From Chaetoderma sp. LZ-2023a (lineage: Eukaryota; Mollusca; Caudofoveata; Chaetodermatida; Chaetodermatidae), in contig JAVVLW010001555.1 in the NCBI GenBank assembly GCA_034401795.1, positions 1 to 64,000 of the forward strand: DNA of 64,000 nt, in the 5' to 3' direction. Under the pieces are notes generated by a model. The model worked only from the letters and a program-made list of their open reading frames with translations. It searched no databases and was not told where the DNA came from. Made by a program: the position numbers and the translations under genes. Positions 45,944 to 56,438 of the stretch are shown here, piece after piece (the first letter of the stretch is position 1; each line of letters starts with the position of its first letter).

Positions 45944-48900
45944 TTGTCCTTTAATCGTTATTTGCAACATGTTCACTGTGAGTACCCTCAAATCGGAGGG
46001 TCGGTAATTGATTATACTGACTATATATCTGTGGAGACTGTGCGCAAATACCACAGTAAAAAGTATCGTATCGAGGACTACAACTCAGGTGGGCGAAATG
46101 ATATTCTCCTAGGTTCGACCGAAGCTAGACATTTAAATTTATTAAATATACATTCATCTGATTTAGATGCGTACATTCATATTAAAAAATTTAATATACC
46201 CGTTTGCACTGAATATCCATTCTGTTTCGCAGCAGGAATATTTTTAGGAATAAAATTTATTGAGAAAATTAACAAACCAATCTCTACAAATGAATGGCGT
46301 AATTTGAGACGTAATAAAACATATCTGACGCATATGGCACGTGAGTATCATACAGCTTGCTGTATTCCTGAACATGAAATTAATAGTACTGATTAGTATA
46401 AATCTCAGGAACACTTTCGCAATCAATTTTCTATTCAAGGGTACTCAGAGTCAACACATGAACGCCTACTCGGTAGCGCTTTCACGAGTTTGCCATGTAT
46501 CAATCTTATTCATTCAGAATGTGATAATCATATATCCTTGATCACGTCTATCACCACATTTCTTATGGTACGTAATCACTGTGCGCAGTGTAACGCATCA
46601 TACAATCGTGATCAAGCATGCGCAGCGCGGTGTCGTAGTTGTCTGACACATTGTTCTGATAAAGGATCTTGTACTTCTACAGACGCTTTGCATAAGGTAA
46701 TGTGTAATGATTGTCATCGTAAGTTTTATAGCCAACAATGTATGAACCACCTCTCTAATGGGATCTGCAAAATCGTGAAGGCGTGTCCCCACTGTTTCAT
46801 TCGCATTCATAAAGATGACGATGAACACGTATGTGGTATGACAAAATGTCACACGTGTAAAGAAAAGTGTGTCATTACTGAAAATCATACGTGTTATCAT
46901 AAAGTAATTGAAGATCCTATTTTGTCATAATCCAATGCATGCTCTATGCATATGGATGCTGACATTTGTGGTTACGAAGCTTTTCAAAAATACATTGTTT
47001 ACGATACAGAAACATATTTATCGCCTATCGACAGTAGCAATACTAATATTCTTGCAGAGCATAAAGTTAATCTCATGGTAGCCAATGTATGTTGTGATAC
47101 GTGCTTCGAGCAACCGCTCGAAGACGATTGCTCTACATGTCACTGAGGCATGAATTATGGATATGTTCCCTTTCATGGGTTAGACACAGTGGATCAGTTT
47201 GTTAGCTGGCTGACACATGTTAAGGCTATGCATGCCGGCAAAAGAATCAATAGAAAATGTTTTCTCTGACTACTTGGTGATCGCGCACAATGCTCATGAT
47301 TATCTTTTCCTCCTTCAATGCATTTGCAAAACCGCTAACCTACATCTTAAACCTACATATATTATCATACGTGGTCATGCAGTTCTCTCATTTAACATTG
47401 GAAATATACGTTTTATCGATTCCATTAACATTTTTCCTCTTTCATTACGTAAGGTGGGTGATGCTTTTAATCTTCCTGTTCATAAGGGGGAATTTCCCCA
47501 TCAGCTCAACACACCTCAATATTGGGGTACAGTAATACCCTTTCCCGAGAGGAAGATATTCTGTCCACAAAATATGAATGCGAATGATTGAATTTAATTG
47601 CTGGTACAATGAACAGATATCTAGACATGAGCACTACGATGTCGATAAAAATCTCATCGAATATTGTAATGATGATGTAAACGTCTTACGTTTAGCCATG
47701 TCTAGATTTAAGACTTTATTTTCTGAATTGACAGATGGCCAAAATCCATTTGTGACAGGGATAATGCTAGCGGGTGCATGTAATGTGTCCTATTGCGCTT
47801 AATGACTTCGACCTGAGAGCATACAGACTTTACCTGATTTCTCACTAAGAGCAAAACGTACTTATAGCATGTTGAGCGCAGAATGGATGGAATGGGTCAG
47901 TCGATGTGAGGGTCACCAAATCGTGCATGTGCTAAATGGGGGTGAACAGAAAATATGCGGCCATTATGTAGATGGAATTGATGCAACTTAAAATACCATT
48001 TTCGAATTTTAGGATGCAAATTTCATGGGCATGAGTCTGATTGTTGCGGTGATAAGCGTGATACAACATATACGCTATATGGTGATCAGACATATAAAGA
48101 AGCATATTCTGTGCTTCAATACTGCATTTCTTTAATTGAATTATGTGGGAATGCGACTTTAAGAAACAAGTTGCTGATTCCTCTGCACTAAATGATTTTA
48201 TCACCGAATATCCCCATGTGAAGCACTATTCGGTGGACGTACGTCCGCAATTCATTTATTTATGGAAGCTGATGAGCATACCAAGCTCGAATATTTAGAC
48301 TGTGTGTCCATGTATCCTTCAGTGATGAAACAATGTTGTTTTCCAGAAGGGTCATATACGGTACTAAGAGGCAATGACTTGAGTGATAAGATGGTGCATG
48401 ACTTCTTTGGTCTTATTAAATGCAACGTCCTTCCACCCCGTGATTTATACTTTCCTGTGCTATCTGCTAGATTAAATTCACGCCTTATGTTTGTACTATG
48501 TGCCGAATGCGCAAAGAATGAACAATCTTCTGTATGCGAACATATAGAAGAACAGCGCAGTTTATGTTGAACATGGACTACTCCAGAGTTACAGCTAGCT
48601 ATATGGAACGGTTATGTCATTAAAAAAATGTATGAAGTTTGGCATTATCACGAGACATCACAATATAAGCAGCATGGCGACAATGGGTTATTTTCAGAAA
48701 ACATTAACCATTTTTTGAAAATTAAACAGGAAAGTAGCGGTTATCCTTATTGTGTCAGTAGTGAGAGTGAAAAGGCGAATTACGTGGCTAACTATTATAA
48801 ACATGAAGGAATACAGCTTGACCTGCAAAAATATTGAATAACCTGGGTTTGCGCTATGTTGCTAAATCCTGTTTGAATATTTTGTGGGGACGATTTTCTC

Positions 48901-49526
48901 TTCAAGATCATAAAAAAAATAACATGATATCAACACGTAAAGGTCTTCTCTCCCTTCTGAATGATAAAAGTAAAACTTAGGTGCCATTACATTCATGAAC
49001 GATAGTCTTCTAGTGGCCTCCTGTTCAGTCAATGATGAGTACGTTCCGTCACCGTTAAATACCAACTGTATTCTTGCATCTTTCGTGACAGCTTCTGGCC
49101 GAGTAAAACTGTATGAAGTCTGGTCTTTACTCGGTCACTGTGTAGCCTATCATGATACAGATTCAGTGGTATTTAGTACCCGTGAAGGTGAGCCGAAGAT
49201 CGAAGTGGGTATCTAGGTTCTTGGACGAGCGAAACCCCCTCTGACTCGGTCCAAAAAACTATAGTTATGAAATGAAGCGTTGTGATGATCCATCGATTGT
49301 TAAACAGGTATCAAAGGTTAAAGGTTTATCACCGGGTACTGAACAATCAAAACAAGTTAATTTTGACACAATGAAAAAATCCATTGAACAAATTATAAAC
49401 GATGGTGAAATTACGGATAGTAATAGCGTACTACTAAGCTACCCATCTAAGATCACACGCATGTCTCAATTTAGAATTCTTTCAGTCAATAGCAGTAAGA
49501 TTTTCACACCCGTCTTCAAAAAATGA
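45944..49526 (+). pseudogene. Protein-primed-type family B DNA polymerase, decayed (Polinton/Maverick-like)
   Basis: About 1,190 codons, with the full domain order preserved. The N-terminal region has FCFAAGIFLGIKF and WRNLRRNKTYLT. A Cys-rich zinc-binding section (46568-46920) has CxxC pairs such as CAQC, CRSC, CNDC, CPHC and CHTC. Exonuclease motifs are VYDTET (46996-47013), IAHNAHDY (about 47280-47303) and EYCNDDV (about 47659-47679). Further on come FGGRT (48229-48243), motif A DCVSMYPS (48298-48321), motif B KSCLNILWG (48864-48890) and motif C YHDTDS (48148+1000, i.e. 49148-49165). These match Polinton-type polymerases that start from a terminal protein. All catalytic Asp residues seen are intact. 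Breaks include stops at 46394, 46928, 47144, about 47803 and 48568, and frame changes near 47240, 47575, 48013, 48220 and 48838. Stops of all three kinds occur, so it is a pseudogene. Confidence 0.88.
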
Positions 49527-49626
49527 ATTTTGAAACTGGTTTATTTATCTTCAGTACCATATGGTTACACTAGCGTAGTATAAATATAAATAGCAACATT
49601 GTACTCTATCAGTCAGTTCGTAAACA

Positions 49627-49908
49627 ATGTCAGGGTTATCCGTAGACACTGAAGCCGAAGCCGCACTCGCCGCCCGCACTATGATAGCGTATGTCGCTAG
49701 TCTGTGTAACGCTGATAAGGATAAGATGCACGCACTGTTTATGAGGAGCATGTGGTTCGCTTTATGAGATGGTATAATTAATGCGGGAAGAATTATACTC
49801 ATGTCTAAAATTAGCAAGGATTTATTAACCGAATATGGGATAGACATAGTATATTGGTTACGAGTATTATTGTTGCGAAGTTACATTAATCGTTGCCTTT
49901 CTCATTGA
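49627..49908 (+). pseudogene. Small unknown ORF of the cluster, one stop codon
   Basis: From ATG at 49627 the frame gives MSGLSVDTEAEAALAARTMI, AYVASLCNADKDKMHALFMR, then TGA at 49765, and continues in frame with GRIILMSKISKDLLTEYGID to a stop at 49906-49908. The start follows the polymerase stop by about 100 bp, and the N-terminus looks like a short helical protein. I recognise no family. A terminal protein or DNA-binding accessory gene would fit this position, but nothing in the sequence proves it. Confidence 0.45.
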
Positions 49909-50424
49909 TAACTTTACGTATGCTTAGTTATCGCTCACATCATATTTCAGGTCTTATATTACCGCACCCACAAAAATATGTTGACTGAAAGTTGATGGCA
50001 GCTTAACTGCCATGAACTTACAGACAGATAGTTTTCAAAATAGTATGCGTATCCAGCGATAATACACATTGACTTTAGTGTACTGCGGCTCGCAGGAGCG
50101 TAATGGTTAAAAATTGGTCGCCTGCGTTATTGCTCATAAAGTGCGCATTGAGCAGTAGAAAGCGTGACATTGTTCGTCCCGCATGTATATGTTCGTTAAT
50201 GATCGAACAAATGCGCGCCATACATTCAAATTAAGCGTGTCTATGTACGCCATTGTAACACACATGTTCCTCTCTACGCCATTGATTGAGGAAATTTCTA
50301 TACATCATTGTGCATGTATGGCATTGCTCGCTAGGTGGTGTTCAAGTCGTGTGCGGCTGGACATTATTGTCACTAATGAGATATAAATGCCACAGTTTCG
50401 CGCTATGATTATACGTTTTCCATA

Positions 50425-50936
50425 ATGACGACTGATCCTTGCTTTAAATATTTAAAGCGCTCAACATTTTGGTGTGATCTTAGTAATTCACGAAAAGCAC
50501 GAACAATTTGTTTTGGTGAAAAGTGGTGCATCGATCTACGTCAATTCCATCCTGAAGGTTATCCTACTAAACACGGTTTATATCTCAGCATAGTAGCGTT
50601 TAAAAGCCGTTACAAATCATACCTGATCTTGATGACGCGGTAAAGCATGCGTGCAAAAAAGAAGGTGTACTATTTACATATTCATTGAACAATTCTGTTT
50701 GCATTTCTATCTGTGACGAATTTCCGTGTATTGACATACGCTATTTTTTCTGCTCTGACGTAGAACCACATCCCACACATAGTGGTTTATACCTCCTAGA
50801 CGACGAGTGGGAATTATTAAAACAGAACAGGAGTAATTTGCTGGCAGCATTGCCTAACTTTTACGTGCCTCCTGATGTGAGCAGTGATGCACTGTTTAGC
50901 CTGATACCTCAGTGCTTTTACGGCGTGAAAAAATAA
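50425..50936 (+). pseudogene. Tandem PC4/Sub1-type ssDNA-binding protein, one frameshift
   Basis: The frame starts at ATG 50425 and runs 170 codons to TAA after 50933, with one frame change near 50618. It carries two PC4-type domains. Domain 1 (residues about 27-68) reads ICFGEKWCIDLRQFHPEGYP, TKHGLYLS, then PDLDDAVKHA, which lines up with PC4's IDIREY...PG.KGISL...DIDDAV. Domain 2 (about 90-140) reads SICDEFPCIDIRYFFCSDVE, PHPTHSGLYLLDDEWELLKQ. PC4 binds single-stranded and melted DNA and acts in transcription or, in viral relatives, replication. Next to a strand-displacing polymerase, an ssDNA-protection role is the natural inference. Two PC4 folds in one short protein could replace the usual homodimer. 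Confidence 0.78.
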
Positions 50937-50944
50937 AAGAGAAC

Positions 50945-51455
50945 ATGAGTGACATTCCATCCCTTAGCGATTCCGTAGAGATGTCTAATCGCGCCACGCT
51001 TACTTCGGATGCTATATAACGTGATGATGATGATGAAATTAATCTCGCCGATGATGATACCGACAAACTGTGTCAGTATTGTAAAACTATGTGTCAGGGA
51101 CACAATTATTGTCCTGTGGATCATGTGCAAAAGATCAGAAATTATTCGCATTCATGCCGAGTGAGAAGATACAATCGGTGGCTGAGTGGGATTGTTATGG
51201 ATGTCTAGTAAATCTTCAGAGTCTAGGTGAACATTCTTGCTTAGGTATTGATGCGAACTTTAATTCAATTGACAATTTTGAACTGTATAATGAGACAGCA
51301 TTATTAGAAATGCAGGAAGCTGAATATTGCGCTCAACTCGCCATCCAAAACGATATATATGTGAACATTGTACTGAACTGTACCACATGTGTATGACGGA
51401 ATGGTATAGGTACATTGTTGATGTAATATATGAAAAACAGATGTTATCACCATAA
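50945..51455 (+). pseudogene. Cys-rich (zinc-binding-like) acidic protein, frame breaks
   Basis: ATG at 50945 lies just after the PC4-type stop codon. The frame begins MSDIPSLSDSVEMSNRATLT, meets TAA near 51017, then an acidic DDDDEINLADDDTD tract and CQYCKTMC. A frame change near 51090 leads to CGSCAKDQKLFAF, WDCYGCLVN and a helical LYNETALLEMQEAEYCAQLA. A second change near 51360 gives EHCTELYHMCMTEWYRYIVD and a stop at 51453-51455. CxxC pairs (CQYC, CGSC, CYGC) suggest a zinc ribbon. I recognise no specific family; a late-transcription or packaging factor is possible but not shown. Confidence 0.45.
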
Positions 51456-51723
51456 CTACAATGAATATTTTCTCTACGCACGTATTAATAAAGTATCTGC
51501 GTACACGTCATATACCTGCAATAATAGTATCAATTCAAAAACATAATTAAGAAGATGGAACCTTATTTGTCTGTTTTTTATTTAAAATTGACCATACTTT
51601 TTCTGCTTATTAAAAACATGGTTAATTTAAAATAAAATCATGCCTTTTAAAGGTCCCACCTACTTAATTGATTTTATATGACTTTAAAAAAAGAAGAAAA
51701 AAAGACACCACCTAATTAATTCT
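51456..51723. other. AT-rich spacer
   Basis: A strongly AT-rich gap with AATAAAGTATC at about 51488, which could serve as a poly(A) signal for the upstream cluster, and a purine run AAAAAAAGAAGAAAAAAAGA at about 51685. No ORF. Confidence 0.4.
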
Positions 51724-52005
51724 ATGATACCGCGTGTGGTTGGTGGTGTCACTGCAGGTGCTGCCGGTGCGGGAATTACAGTTGGTGTCAATACCAATGC
51801 TGCAGGTGCTGCTGGTGTTGTTCGTGCGGGTGCTGCCGATGTCGTGGTGATGGATGTTGGAATGCTAGCTGGCTGTGTTGCAGATGCTGTTGGTCTTATG
51901 AAATGCGGAAAGTCAGTTAGTCACCATTTAGTACGTTTTGTTCTTGCCATCTTTCCCGTTGGAAGCACGGTAACTGGTAATCTGCTTTCGAAACGTGAGA
52001 TGTGA
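51724..52005 (+). CDS. Gly/Ala/Val-rich hypothetical protein
   Basis: A 93-codon ORF starts MIPRVVGGVTAGAAGAGITV, GVNTNAAGAAGVVRAGAADV, a low-complexity hydrophobic N-terminal half. A more ordinary end follows (KSVSHHLVRFVLAIFPVGST). Such Gly/Ala-rich N-termini occur in minor capsid or membrane-active proteins of small DNA viruses, which is only a compositional resemblance. The base composition (GC-rich, GCTGGTGTT-type direct repeats) differs sharply from the AT-rich DNA before it. It may belong to the cluster on its left or be unrelated. Confidence 0.35.
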   Translation: MIPRVVGGVTAGAAGAGITVGVNTNAAGAAGVVRAGAADVVVMDVGMLAGCVADAVGLMKCGKSVSHHLVRFVLAIFPVGSTVTGNLLSKREM

Positions 52006-53848
52006 AAAATGGAATATATGTTTTCAATTTTCTGTTCCTCAGAACAGCGTCCCTGTATATGCGTGTGATCTTATACATGTGCCGCCTCTTGTCTCTAGTA
52101 GTACTATTCCATCCCATGTTGATTGGTGACTGGAATATGTAGGTAAGAGTATATTTGAAATTCTCTATAATGTTATACTGTCAAAGTTTTGATGCTGCTT
52201 CGCCAGCTCACGTGCTAATGATTTGTATACGCGGCAGAACAGCTGTGTTCTTAATCAAAATTAGGACAGTATAGCTGACTGTAATTTATTGTTTGGTTTA
52301 AACAGCTCCATGTCTTGCGGAAACCAAGTCTACTGATCTCGCGAAGCTGGGCTGTGTTTTCCGGGTGGGTGGACTGCCAAGCATCCTCCTCTGTGGGGAG
52401 GACTAGTCCCATCCCTACCTAGACCAAACTTAATTATCACAGTACAGCTCGGAAAATGTGTGCCTCAATTTTACAATTAAACTATCGTCGTTTGGAGATT
52501 GTGAATACAGTCATCCTGGGTGTCTGTGTCTCTGTCATGTTGATGAATTTAATTGATATGCATGGCTGCTTATCTGCGGATGAGTCTTGCGCTGTTGTGA
52601 AGTGTGACGTTTTTATGGCAGTGGGGTGGGGCAGCTGCAGGTGTGTGGGGTCAACTTTATCGGACATGATGTATTTCTCTCTGTAGTGGCTGAGTCCGAA
52701 GACGGGACAGAGTTACTTTAGAGCGTGACTTGAATCAATCCATTATCGAATTTCCATTCGGTAGCAAAATCCTACTTGATACGGACGACAGACTGCGGGC
52801 ATCTTCTTGTCTTAATAATATTGACTGTTATTATGTGTGGTTGACGTGTAATAATTTAGCTGTTTACATACAATGTGTCCAGGGGAGGGGGGGGGGCGAT
52901 GGTGAGGGGGGATCCCCCGTAGCGCGTACTGTAGATGGCTGCTCCTTCTTTCCGTATGATCAGTTTTCAGTAAACTGGACAAGAAGGTGTTTGTGGAAAA
53001 TGTTGACTCATGTTGATGATGGTGGTGTTCTGTTGTTGTGAAGTCGGGGCTGCTGTGTGACGCTGGCGTAATGTGAATTGGGCATATCCAGGTTTCCAAG
53101 TTGGGGAATGCCGAGTCTGTTGATATTGCAGAAAAGTCGGGATGCGGAAAGTGATGAGCTCCCCGCATTCGTGCGGAAGGGAATGTTGCGGAAAAGGTGT
53201 CTCTAACTTTCTCAATTTATAAAAGCTAGGTGAATGCCAACGATTGTGCTGATGATATTGAATGTCCTTGTTATACTTTTAAATAACCGAGTATGTGTGT
53301 GGCATTCACGCAATGGTGAATTGATGTATCCAGCCTTGCGGGCATGTGTGCGCTGTATGCGCCTTGCTTTCTGTGTCTTGTTCTGACTGTTCATGGGGGT
53401 GGGGGTGGGGGTGGGGGGCTTGGCAGGGCGGTTGTGGTCAGGGATGCCCTTTGGATGGAGAGGGACATCTCCCGTTACACGACGGTTGTTACTGAGTCTG
53501 CTGAACAGGCTGCTTCCCTGCCCACCACCAGCAGAGAGGGTGGGTGGGTGTTACTGTGGTGCTGGATGCCACCTCCTCTGCAGCAGCGCACTCTCATATC
53601 TGAAGAGTGACAGTCAACAGACGGCGAGTGGAGTGTGAAATGGACAGGGCCGATGGTCTCCGAACTTGGTGCATAGACGAGAGACGCGAGTTGGAGTGGG
53701 GGTGGGGTGCTATAGGATATGATACACCTTGGGATGGGGGTGGTCTCGCGATTTGCGGATATGGGCGGGGTACACCGAGTTGTGCGGTTCTGCTGTTCTT
53801 CAAAACAAACCAAGGCCTTATCAAGCCTCTTCACTCCCATGCTATGTA
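52006..53848. other. No recognised gene between the virus-like cluster and the Gypsy element
   Basis: G-rich simple runs (52880-52915, 53395-53420) and ORFs on both strands that are biased by them. The first 110 bp has a second frame (NSVPVYACDLIHVPPLVSSS) that could be a shifted continuation of the 51724 ORF. On the - strand, 53475-53858 has a Pro/Thr/Ser-rich frame that may be the 3' non-coding part or extra ORF of the Gypsy element. No LTR was recognised. Confidence 0.4.
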
Positions 53849-54771
53849 TTACATACAAGAAGCATGGCCCGGGGCAGCATCAGCCTCCACTTGTGGCAAC
53901 TCTAAAATTGGGAGAATAGCATGAAGTTGGTGGGAGTGGGAAGGGGTCGGCGGAACAACTTTTCCGCCCTTCCCATTGGACAGCACAAACGATAAAGTCT
54001 TCAGATACGACTTCCCAGATCTTGTAGACCCGCTCTGAGGAGGGAGAGGGCGAGTACGTATCTCGTCATCGTCCTCAGTGTTAGTCATACGTTCACCGGA
54101 CTCCTGGCTTGGTAGGAGAGGGGTCGAACTGGCACTGCGGTGCTCAGGACTAACGTCGGAAATACTCGTTTCCGTAGAGACATCTGTCTGGGTACCAGTG
54201 TCACGTGGAACGCCCAACCCGAGCTCTGGCACTCGGTCATCACAGACACAAGGTTTAATTCGATCGAAGTGGATGACTGAGGTCAGGCCGGGCGAGTACG
54301 TATCTCGTCATCGTCCTTAGTGTTAGTCATACGTTCACCGGACTCCTAGCTTGGTAGGAGAGGGGTTGAACTGGCACCGCGGTGCTCAGGACTAACGTCG
54401 GAAATACTTGTTTCCGTAGAGACATCTGTCTGGGTACCAGTGTCACGTGGAACTCCCAACCCGAGCTCAGGCACTCGGTCATCACTGACACAAGGTTTAA
54501 GTCGATCGAAGTGGATGACTGAGGTCAGGCCATCCGAGGTGTGGATACGGTAGGTCACATTCTTACCTACTACCACATAGGGGCCTTTCCACTGGTACCT
54601 CAGTTTACTCGGCACGTTTTCAGAATATCGAGAATCGTGTACGCAAACCATTTTTCCCGCCTCATGCAGATCTCCATGCACTCGCCGGTCGTGCCAGGTT
54701 TTCTGACGCTGGTGTGCAGTGGATAATGTTGCTCTCACTAGCTCATGGATCTGTTCTATTCGCTGCCGCAT
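53849..54771 (-). pseudogene. Gypsy integrase C-terminal region with internal tandem duplication
   Basis: On the - strand from 54771: RQRIEQIHELVRATLSTAHQ, RQKTWHDRR, then LRYQWKGPYVVVGKNVTYRI and SVIHFDRLKPCV, the SH3-like integrase end seen in Gypsy elements. The tail VPELGLGVPRDTGTQTDVST occurs twice because of the 242-bp duplication at 54051-54534. The first-translated copy ends at a stop codon (TPLLPS-stop). No chromodomain was seen. Confidence 0.8.
54051..54534. repeat. 242-bp tandem duplication
   Basis: Two copies, 54051-54292 and 54293-54534, begin CGAGTACGTATCTCGTCATC and end GGATGACTGAGGTCAGGCC. They differ at about a dozen positions. The period is not a multiple of three, so the duplication itself shifts the frame. 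Confidence 0.95.
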
Positions 54772-54776
54772 GAGCT

Positions 54777-55451
54777 CTACGTAGAGAGATGGTGAATTTT
54801 TCTCTCCTGGAATCCGGGCATGGCCAGATCCAGGGGTAAGGCTAATTCATGGTCTAACATTAACCGAGCAGAGGTATAACCCATGCTGGATTGTACTGAA
54901 GTGCGGTATGCCATGAGCACATATGGGAGACATAAATCCCAATCTCGACAATCAAGGCATGTTTCTTTTGTCAGCATTTCCACCAATGAACGGTTAAACC
55001 TTTCCACCATCACATCACTGTGCAGATGGTAAGGCATTATGCTCATTTTGACTATATGAAACAATTTTGAGAGCTCGGAGATCAGCCAGCTCTCAAAATT
55101 ACTTCCTTAGTCGGAGTGCAGTTCATAGGGCATACCAAATCGGCAGACCACATTGCTTGTCAGAACTTCCGCTACTGTGGATGCCTTCTGGATTGGCAAA
55201 GCAAATGATTCTACCCACTTCGTAAAATAATCTTGCAATACGAGGATGTACTTGTTTCCTTCATCCGTCGTATTCAAGGGCCCGAGCACATCAATAGCCA
55301 ATCGATCCCACGGTACACCAACAATTGTACCTTGTAGAGGTGCGGAATGGTGCTGGCCAACAGCGTGTCTTTGACATGGGACACATTTGGCAACCCATGC
55401 CCTCACACTATCGTGTATCCCGATCCAGTATCCCGAATCTGTTTCATCCAT
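54777..55451 (-). pseudogene. Gypsy integrase core
   Basis: Frames on the - strand give the zinc-binding end CVPCQRH and the catalytic core LAIDVLGPLNTTDEGNKYIL (first D), RFGMPYELHSD (second D), then, after a stop codon and frame change near 55105, SDVMVERFNRSLVEML (E). D-D-E residues are all kept although the frame is broken. The substrate would be the element's own cDNA ends. Confidence 0.85.
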
Positions 55452-55856
55452 GTGGTCGTTCGCTCAATGGCTAGGTGTCCAGTGCTATCGTGTAATTGCT
55501 CTAGTATAGTTTTACGATAATGCTCAGGGATCACTATCCATTTATTTATGTACAGAATGTTGTTCTTTATGTCACATTCTTCGAACCGCTAATAGTAGTA
55601 TTTTGCTGTTGCGGAAAGTAGTGTAACAGATTCCTTAGGAGGACGTACCCCCTCCTGGATCCACGCATATATGTTTCGTGTTTGCGCATCTGTTGCTTGT
55701 TCGTGAGTGACTGTCTCCATGTTCCACTCTGCGCACCACAATTCGGGGAACACTGGAGATGACTGTGTATTATGTGTCACAGTGGTGGCCACGTCTTGTT
55801 CATCCTCAAGCCCGATTCTTCTCGAGGCATCGGCAATTCCATGCAGTTTGCCGGGT

Positions 55857-56435
55857 CTATGAACAACATTGAAGTTGAAGGCCTGCAGGGACTCCTGCCA
55901 CCTCGCTACCTGGCCCTCCAGATTTTTTAGGTTTCTGAGCCATTTTGTTCAGAGTATGCGAACCATAACGCAATACCTGCTCTGTTCCAGCTTCTGTGAC
56001 CTGAGATAGAACTGCACCAATGGCATAAGCCGACACATCAGTGTCTAAGATGAAATCGAGGTTAGGATGAGCAAGAATTGGGGCGGTCGTCAAGAGTTCC
56101 TTCAGCACCCTGAAGGAACCTTCACACTCACTCGCCCACTTGAATGGTCGATCTTTCTCGGTGATCCTGAATAAAGGTGATGCAATCTCACTAAAGTGAC
56201 GGATGTATCGATGATAGTTCTGGTAAAGACCAAGGAAACTCCAGATATCCTTGACGGAAGTGGGGGTCTGCCACTCTGCTATTGCTTGTGTTTTTGAAGG
56301 TTGTGTAGCCACTCCACCGCCGGATATGATGTGTCCCAGGAACTCGACGCTCTGTATAAAAAGATAACACTTTTTCGGTTTGAGTTTTAGATTGGCCATA
56401 TGAAAACGCATTAAAACTTTGTCCAGGTTGGACAA
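55857..56435 (-). pseudogene. Gypsy RT thumb and RNase H
   Basis: The 192-codon - strand frame reads LMRFHMANLKLKPKKCYLFI, EFLGHIISGGGV, then the RT connection SFLGLYQNYHRYIRHFSEIA and RNase H start DTDVSAYAIGAVLSQV. It joins the RT palm by a frame change near 56437. The remaining RNase H is lost in frame changes below 55857, though MATTVTHNTQ...WNMETVTHEQ at 55589-55792 belongs to the RNase H/integrase spacer. Confidence 0.85.
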
Positions 56436-56438
56436 AGT

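Larger units (their letters stand above)
44334..52005 (+). mobile_element. Decayed Polinton-like or endogenous virus-like cluster
   Basis: All recognisable frames (polymerase, the 49627 ORF, the PC4-type protein, the Cys-rich protein, perhaps the 51724 ORF) lie on the + strand in close succession, with small or no gaps from 45944 to 51455. The content is a replication module. I found no rve integrase, FtsK-type packaging ATPase, adenain-like protease or jelly-roll capsid. No terminal inverted repeats were recognised, so both limits are guesses. Candidates are a partial Polinton/Maverick, an adintovirus-like or bidnavirus-like integrated genome, or an unnamed element. Confidence 0.55.

Noticed and set aside
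45944-49526. Alternative genetic code reading the stops in the polymerase as sense
   Set aside because: TAA, TAG and TGA all occur and there are also frame changes, while Lis1 in the same window uses TAA as a normal stop. Decay explains it.
44334-52005. Calling the cluster a full Polinton
   Set aside because: I found no integrase, packaging ATPase, protease, capsid gene or terminal inverted repeats in the window.
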